The notes beneath the pieces were generated by a model that had not been told where the DNA came from, made no database searches, and saw nothing but the letters and a program-made list of their open reading frames with translations. From Frankia sp. RB7 (GTDB taxonomy: Bacteria; Pseudomonadota; Alphaproteobacteria; Rhizobiales; Xanthobacteraceae), in contig JAUEPE010000001.1 of the NCBI GenBank assembly GCA_030403585.1, positions 372,001 through 436,000 on the forward strand: a stretch of DNA of 64,000 nucleotides, given 5' to 3'. Of the stretch, positions 60,492 through 64,000 are shown piece after piece. Both the position numbers and the translations under genes were made by a program. Position 1 is the first letter of the stretch. Each line of letters begins with the position of its first letter.

Positions 60492-61760
60492 TCAGGGCCG
60501 CTTTGCGGCCAAAACCAGATCGGCGGCGCGATCACCCGACCGGACCGATCCCTCGATCGTTGCAGGCAATCCCGTAGCAGTCCAGTCGCCGGCAAGGAAC
60601 AGGTTTTTCAGCGCGGTGACCGGCCCGGGGCGCAGGGCATTCTGTGCCGGCGTGGCCGCAAATGTGGCACGGCGCTCGCGCACGATCTGCCAAGGAGGTA
60701 GTTGGGCGGGCAGCTCGCCGGAGACACCACCCGCCTTGCAGACGTCATTCCAGATCGCCTGCGCGAGTTCCTCGCGCGGCATGTCGACGAGGCGGTCGCC
60801 ATTGCTGATGGTGACGGAAAGCCGGTTCGGGAACGCAAACAGCCATTCCACGATGCCGCCGATCACGCCGAGGATCGGCGCAGAACCCGCCGGCGGCTCG
60901 ATGCGGAAATGCGCATTCACGATGGCGCGGAATTCGGTCGGCGTCTTCAGGCCGGGCAGCAGGCTCGATGCGGAACGCGGCGGCACCGCCATCACGATCA
61001 CATCGCCCGCAGCAAGCTGGACCACATCCTCGCCGCCGAAGTTCAGCGCACTGACCTTGCCGTCACTGGTGACGAAGGAGCGCAGTTCATGACCGAGCTG
61101 AACGGAGTGGCCGCGCTCGCCCAAGAATTTCACGGCAGGCTCGATCAGCACGGCGCTGAGGCCGTCGCGCGCGATCAGCGGACGGCAGGCCTGCCCGCCC
61201 GCCAGCAGCGTCTCGCGCACGATCGCGCCGGCAAGCCCGGCCGAACCCTCGGGCGGATCGACATTGAGCGCCGCGAGCAGCAACGGCTGCACCAGGCGCT
61301 GATAGAGAATGCCTTCGCAGGGAATGGACTTGCCGACCAGCCTCTGTTCCGAGGCCCAGATCAGTGGCGCTAGCTTGAGGTAATCGGTGAGCCCGGTGTC
61401 GGGCACACGACGGCTCTCGTCGAACACCCAGGTCGGCAACCGGCCGGCGCCGAGATCGATCTGCCAGCGTTGCCCGGTCTTGATGTCGACGAAGGGAAAC
61501 TGCGCGCTTTCAGGACCGACGAGGCCCGCCTCGGTGCCGATCGAGCGCGCATAGGCGCGCGCGTGGCTGTTGCCGGACAGCAGCAGATGGTTGCCGTTGT
61601 CGATGGTGAGATTGGTGGCGCCGTCGAAGTAAGAGCGGCAGCGACCGCCGGCCTGTTGCGTCGCCTCGTGCACGGCGACCTTGAAGCCGGCATTGACGAG
61701 CCGCACGGCGGCGGAGAGGCCGGAGATTCCAGCGCCGATGATGTGAGCTGTGTTTTGCAT
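60492..61760 (-). CDS. hpnE: HpnE, hydroxysqualene dehydroxylase
   Basis: A 422-residue flavin-dependent amine-oxidase-fold protein. The FAD motif is HIIGAGISGLSAAVRLVNAG (7-26), with GGRCRSYFD after it; the C-terminal FAD segment is NLFLAGDWTATGLPATIEG. HpnE reduces hydroxysqualene to squalene, the last of three steps from farnesyl diphosphate catalysed by HpnC, HpnD and HpnE. Its start overlaps the hpnD stop by one base (TGATG). Confidence 0.95.
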   Translation of the reverse strand: MQNTAHIIGAGISGLSAAVRLVNAGFKVAVHEATQQAGGRCRSYFDGATNLTIDNGNHLLLSGNSHARAYARSIGTEAGLVGPESAQFPFVDIKTGQRWQIDLGAGRLPTWVFDESRRVPDTGLTDYLKLAPLIWASEQRLVGKSIPCEGILYQRLVQPLLLAALNVDPPEGSAGLAGAIVRETLLAGGQACRPLIARDGLSAVLIEPAVKFLGERGHSVQLGHELRSFVTSDGKVSALNFGGEDVVQLAAGDVIVMAVPPRSASSLLPGLKTPTEFRAIVNAHFRIEPPAGSAPILGVIGGIVEWLFAFPNRLSVTISNGDRLVDMPREELAQAIWNDVCKAGGVSGELPAQLPPWQIVRERRATFAATPAQNALRPGPVTALKNLFLAGDWTATGLPATIEGSVRSGDRAADLVLAAKRP

Positions 61761-62599
61761 CAGATGAAAGCGTAGCGGAACAGGATCGCGAAGCGTGTGA
61801 CCTTCGACACACGCACCGGCTCGCGCGGCGCATCGAAGCCGCGCGCGATCAGGAGATCCAGAATGGAATGATAGTACTTCGACATGATCCGCGGCGCGCG
61901 CACCGCGCGGCGCCTGTTGCGGTTCATGATCTCGTCCGACTTCTCGAAATGCACCTTCGCGCGCTGCGTCAGCGGCAGGCAGACTTTCGGCAGCCCGCGC
62001 TCGGCGATCACACGATCCGGATCGTTGGAGGTGATGCCGGCATGCAGCAGCGCCTCGCGCGGCAGATAGAGCCGGCCGAGCGTTGCATCCTCGTCGATGT
62101 CGCGCAAAATGTTGGTGAGCTGCAAAGCGCGGCCGAGATGATAGGCGAGCTGGATGCCGTCCTCTTCCGGCAGGCCGAACACCCGCACCGACAGCCGCCC
62201 GACGGCGCTGGCAACGCGATCGCAGTAGAGATCGAGCGTCGCCATGTCGGGTGCGCGGATGTCCTGCGGCACATCCATCTCCATGCCGTCGACAATGGCG
62301 AGAAAATCCTCACGCTTGAGCCCGAAGGTCTTCACCGAGCCGACGTAGTCCTTCAGCCGCGGCGGCGGATTGCCCTGGTAGAGCGCGTCGATGTCGTCAC
62401 GCCATTCCTGAAGCGCGGCGAGCCGCTCGTCGCGCGGGCCGTCGGAATCGGCGATGTCGTCGACCTGACGACAGAAGCTGTAGATCTGAAACATCGCCTC
62501 GCGCTGGTCGCGCGGCAGGATGCGCATCGCAGCGTAGAAGGAGCTGTTCGATGCGGACGAGCCATAATTGGCGCTGGGCGCGGTCGCCTCAAGCGTCAT
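61760..62599 (-). CDS. hpnD: HpnD, presqualene diphosphate synthase
   Basis: The protein has 279 residues from the ATG at 62599; the frame upstream to 62641 lies inside hpnC. Both aspartate-rich motifs are present: QVDDIADSDG (first) and NILRDIDEDA (second), in the squalene/phytoene synthase fold. It joins two farnesyl diphosphates into presqualene diphosphate. The end abuts hpnE and the start overlaps hpnC by 11 bp. Confidence 0.95.
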   Translation of the reverse strand: MTLEATAPSANYGSSASNSSFYAAMRILPRDQREAMFQIYSFCRQVDDIADSDGPRDERLAALQEWRDDIDALYQGNPPPRLKDYVGSVKTFGLKREDFLAIVDGMEMDVPQDIRAPDMATLDLYCDRVASAVGRLSVRVFGLPEEDGIQLAYHLGRALQLTNILRDIDEDATLGRLYLPREALLHAGITSNDPDRVIAERGLPKVCLPLTQRAKVHFEKSDEIMNRNRRRAVRAPRIMSKYYHSILDLLIARGFDAPREPVRVSKVTRFAILFRYAFI

Positions 62600-63473
62600 G
62601 GGCAGTCCCCGGATTCGAGATGGCCTTGCGGCCGATCGCACGGCGGCCGACTTCGCCGATCATGCCGGCGATGCTGAAGGTGAGCAGTTCAAACTTGTTC
62701 AGATGCACGCGCTCGCGCAAGGGATCGCGCACCTTCAGCAGGCGCACGATGCGGTCTGCGTAGGCCTGGATCACCGCAACGTCGACGCCGAGGCGGACAT
62801 CCCTGATCTCCGCGCTCAGCGACCTGCCCTCGTTGAGCAGCGCTTCGTTGCGCACGGCGAGCGCCTGGAGGCAGGCCAGCATCGCCGGCGGCGACTGCGC
62901 GAGTCCGAGCTGCTCGACCGAGGCACCGCTTGCGGCCAGTGCATCGCGCGGCAGATAGACGCGATTGAGCTCGCGGAAATCCTTGCCGCAATCCTGGAGG
63001 TGGTTGTTGATCTGGAGCCCTGCGCAGAGCGCATCCGACGCGGCCCAGGTCGCGGTGCTCTCGCCGTGGACGTCGAGCATGAAGCGGCCGACCGGCATCG
63101 CCGAATAGCGGCAATAATGGATGAGCTCGTCCCAGTTCTCGTAGCGCAGTTTCGTCACGTCCATGCGGAACGCGATGAGCACGTCGAGCGCGTGGCGCGG
63201 TGCCATGTCCCGCTCGGCCAGCGCGCGCCGCAAGGCGACCGCTTCGGCCTGGGTGTCGCCCTTGCCGAGCAGTTCCGCTTCGAACAGGTCGAGATGGCGC
63301 AGCTTTTCGTCCGTCGGCAGGGTCGCGTGGTCGGCGATATCGTCGGCAGTGCGGACGAAATTGTAATACGCCAGGATCAGCGCGCGATGACGCGGATGAA
63401 TGATCCAGGACGCGACGGGAAAATTCTCGTCGCGGTCACCCTTGCCGGATCGCAATTCGCTCGCAGAGGTCAT
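62589..63473 (-). CDS. hpnC: HpnC, hydroxysqualene synthase
   Basis: A 294-residue squalene/phytoene synthase-fold protein. The first aspartate motif is TADDIADHAT and the second NHLQDCGKDF. HpnC converts presqualene diphosphate to hydroxysqualene, the step after HpnD. It is the first gene of the leftward operon hpnC-hpnD-hpnE-shc-hpnG and overlaps hpnD by 11 bp. A predicted promoter lies about 85-110 bp upstream. Confidence 0.95.
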   Translation of the reverse strand: MTSASELRSGKGDRDENFPVASWIIHPRHRALILAYYNFVRTADDIADHATLPTDEKLRHLDLFEAELLGKGDTQAEAVALRRALAERDMAPRHALDVLIAFRMDVTKLRYENWDELIHYCRYSAMPVGRFMLDVHGESTATWAASDALCAGLQINNHLQDCGKDFRELNRVYLPRDALAASGASVEQLGLAQSPPAMLACLQALAVRNEALLNEGRSLSAEIRDVRLGVDVAVIQAYADRIVRLLKVRDPLRERVHLNKFELLTFSIAGMIGEVGRRAIGRKAISNPGTAHDA

Positions 63474-63556
63474 CGAGGGCTGATCAACAATCGTTTGGAC
63501 AGGAAGGGCTTTTGCGCTCGCGCAGGCTCTCGTGCCGGCGAGGCCGCCGCGGCCCC

Positions 63557-63585
63557 CATATAGGGGAATACGGCTGCAAAACCAA
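63557..63585 (-). promoter_or_regulatory. Predicted hpnC operon promoter
   Basis: Read leftward: TTGGTT (63585-63580), 17 nt, TATATG (63562-63557). The -10 sits in an inverted repeat ccccatatagggg (63554-63566 region). A transcript start near 63550 gives a leader of about 77 nt. Confidence 0.5.
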
Positions 63586-63624
63586 TCCTGTCTCTCGATG
63601 GCAGCCCTGCGGATCCGGCCTGAA

Positions 63625-63648
63625 AAAGGCGGCCCCGCGGCCGCCTTT
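63625..63648 (-). terminator. Rho-independent terminator after the Cys-rich gene
   Basis: Nine-base arms aaaggcggc and gccgccttt with a short GC loop; read leftward it is followed by T5. It lies 18 bp beyond the stop of the leftward Cys-rich protein gene and insulates the hpnC promoter. Confidence 0.88.
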
Positions 63649-63666
63649 GTGGGCCAGTGGCCGAGC

Positions 63667-63900
63667 TTACTGGTTGTGGTTCTTCAGGACCTGGTCGCAA
63701 GCCTGCGAGATCTTGGCCCGGTTCTCCTTGAGGCAGGCCAGGATGGTGAAATCGCCCTGGTCGATGACCGGACGGCAGAACTTCTGCACATCGCGCGTGC
63801 AGGCCTTCTGCTCGGAATCCGTGCCGCGCCCCGCCTGGGCGAATGCCGCCGTCGAAAGGAATGCTGACATCAGGGTGAGAGCGACGAGAAGCTTACGCAT
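63667..63900 (-). CDS. Small secreted Cys-rich repeat protein
   Basis: A 77-residue protein. A signal peptide (LLVALTLMSAFLSTAAFAQA) leaves a mature chain of about 55 residues with four cysteines in the order ACTRDVQKFCRPV, ILACLKENRAKISQACDQV. This is the pattern of the Cys-rich/GLG1-like repeat found in small alphaproteobacterial periplasmic proteins, likely with two disulfides. Function unknown. It has its own terminator and lies upstream of the hpn operon in the same direction. Confidence 0.8.
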   Translation of the reverse strand: MRKLLVALTLMSAFLSTAAFAQAGRGTDSEQKACTRDVQKFCRPVIDQGDFTILACLKENRAKISQACDQVLKNHNQ

Positions 63901-64000
63901 TGTATTCCTTCATTCTGACGGCAGAATCGCACCACTCCCGGACAGCACAAGGCGGACGACGGGAACAGATTGTTCTGATGGCAAGTTGCCGCGAAAAGAG

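Noticed and set aside
1..64000. tRNA, rRNA, CRISPR arrays, IS elements or prophage genes
   Set aside because: None was recognised when reading both strands; the toxin-antitoxin pairs are the only clearly mobile-type genes.

Overview
The window looks like chromosomal DNA of a Bradyrhizobium-type alphaproteobacterium (Nitrobacteraceae). It is GC-rich and gene-dense. It carries a hopanoid cluster with HpnN and HpnO, an imuA-imuB-dnaE2 mutasome with an alphaproteobacterial GTTC-N7-GTTC LexA box, the unnamed TIGR03808/TIGR03809-type families, and a dispersed hairpin repeat of the sort common in that genus. I see no tRNA, rRNA, IS element, prophage or CRISPR array. Names rest on recognising families by eye; no database search was run.

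Layout. 1-7.9 kb: methylmalonyl-CoA mutase small subunit (cut by the window edge), a GFA zinc protein, the mutase large subunit, two exported proteins, a MntA/HepT (MNT-HEPN) toxin-antitoxin pair, the mutase chaperone MeaB and a pyroglutamyl peptidase. 8-10.2 kb: a Tat-exported beta-helix protein and a Pro/Ala-rich unknown. 10.6-13.6 kb: ECF sigma factor, membrane anti-sigma and exported subtilisin in one operon. 14-18.5 kb: a membrane diguanylate cyclase, a DUF2336 protein, an ECF sigma/NrsF pair and a Lys/Ala/Pro-rich secreted protein. 18.6-32.2 kb: enoyl-CoA hydratase, acetyl-CoA hydrolase/transferase, TolC-type outer-membrane protein, a P-loop protein, an amidohydrolase, an RND pump with its adaptor, a CoA-transferase, a small membrane protein and an SDR.

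32.3-40.7 kb is a DNA-damage island. imuA-imuB-dnaE2 runs leftward and a radical-SAM gene plus a TIGR03915-UdgX fusion gene run rightward. A single LexA box lies in the gap, at the start of a good leftward promoter. 40.9-46.4 kb: Pit phosphate transporter, M20 amidohydrolase, GMC oxidoreductase and alpha/beta hydrolase. 46.6-49.4 kb: Tat metallophosphoesterase, cupredoxin, ECF sigma and zinc-finger anti-sigma in a row.

49.5-63.5 kb is the hopanoid cluster. hpnC-hpnD-hpnE-shc-hpnG is a tightly overlapping leftward operon making hopene from farnesyl diphosphate and processing adenosylhopane. ispH-hpnH runs rightward and supplies isoprenoid precursor and adenosylhopane. hpnN (hopanoid transporter) and hpnO (aminotransferase) run leftward, separated by a DUF2147 gene on the other strand. 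A vapBC toxin-antitoxin pair sits between hpnH and hpnG, flanked by two similar terminator hairpins. A small Cys-rich secreted protein closes the window.

The best leads for something undescribed are the divergent SOS locus (mutasome opposite rSAM-UdgX), the sigma/anti-sigma/subtilisin operon whose anti-sigma carries a periplasmic domain resembling a subtilisin propeptide, and the metallophosphoesterase-cupredoxin-sigma cassette with an unusual GEHD metal motif.
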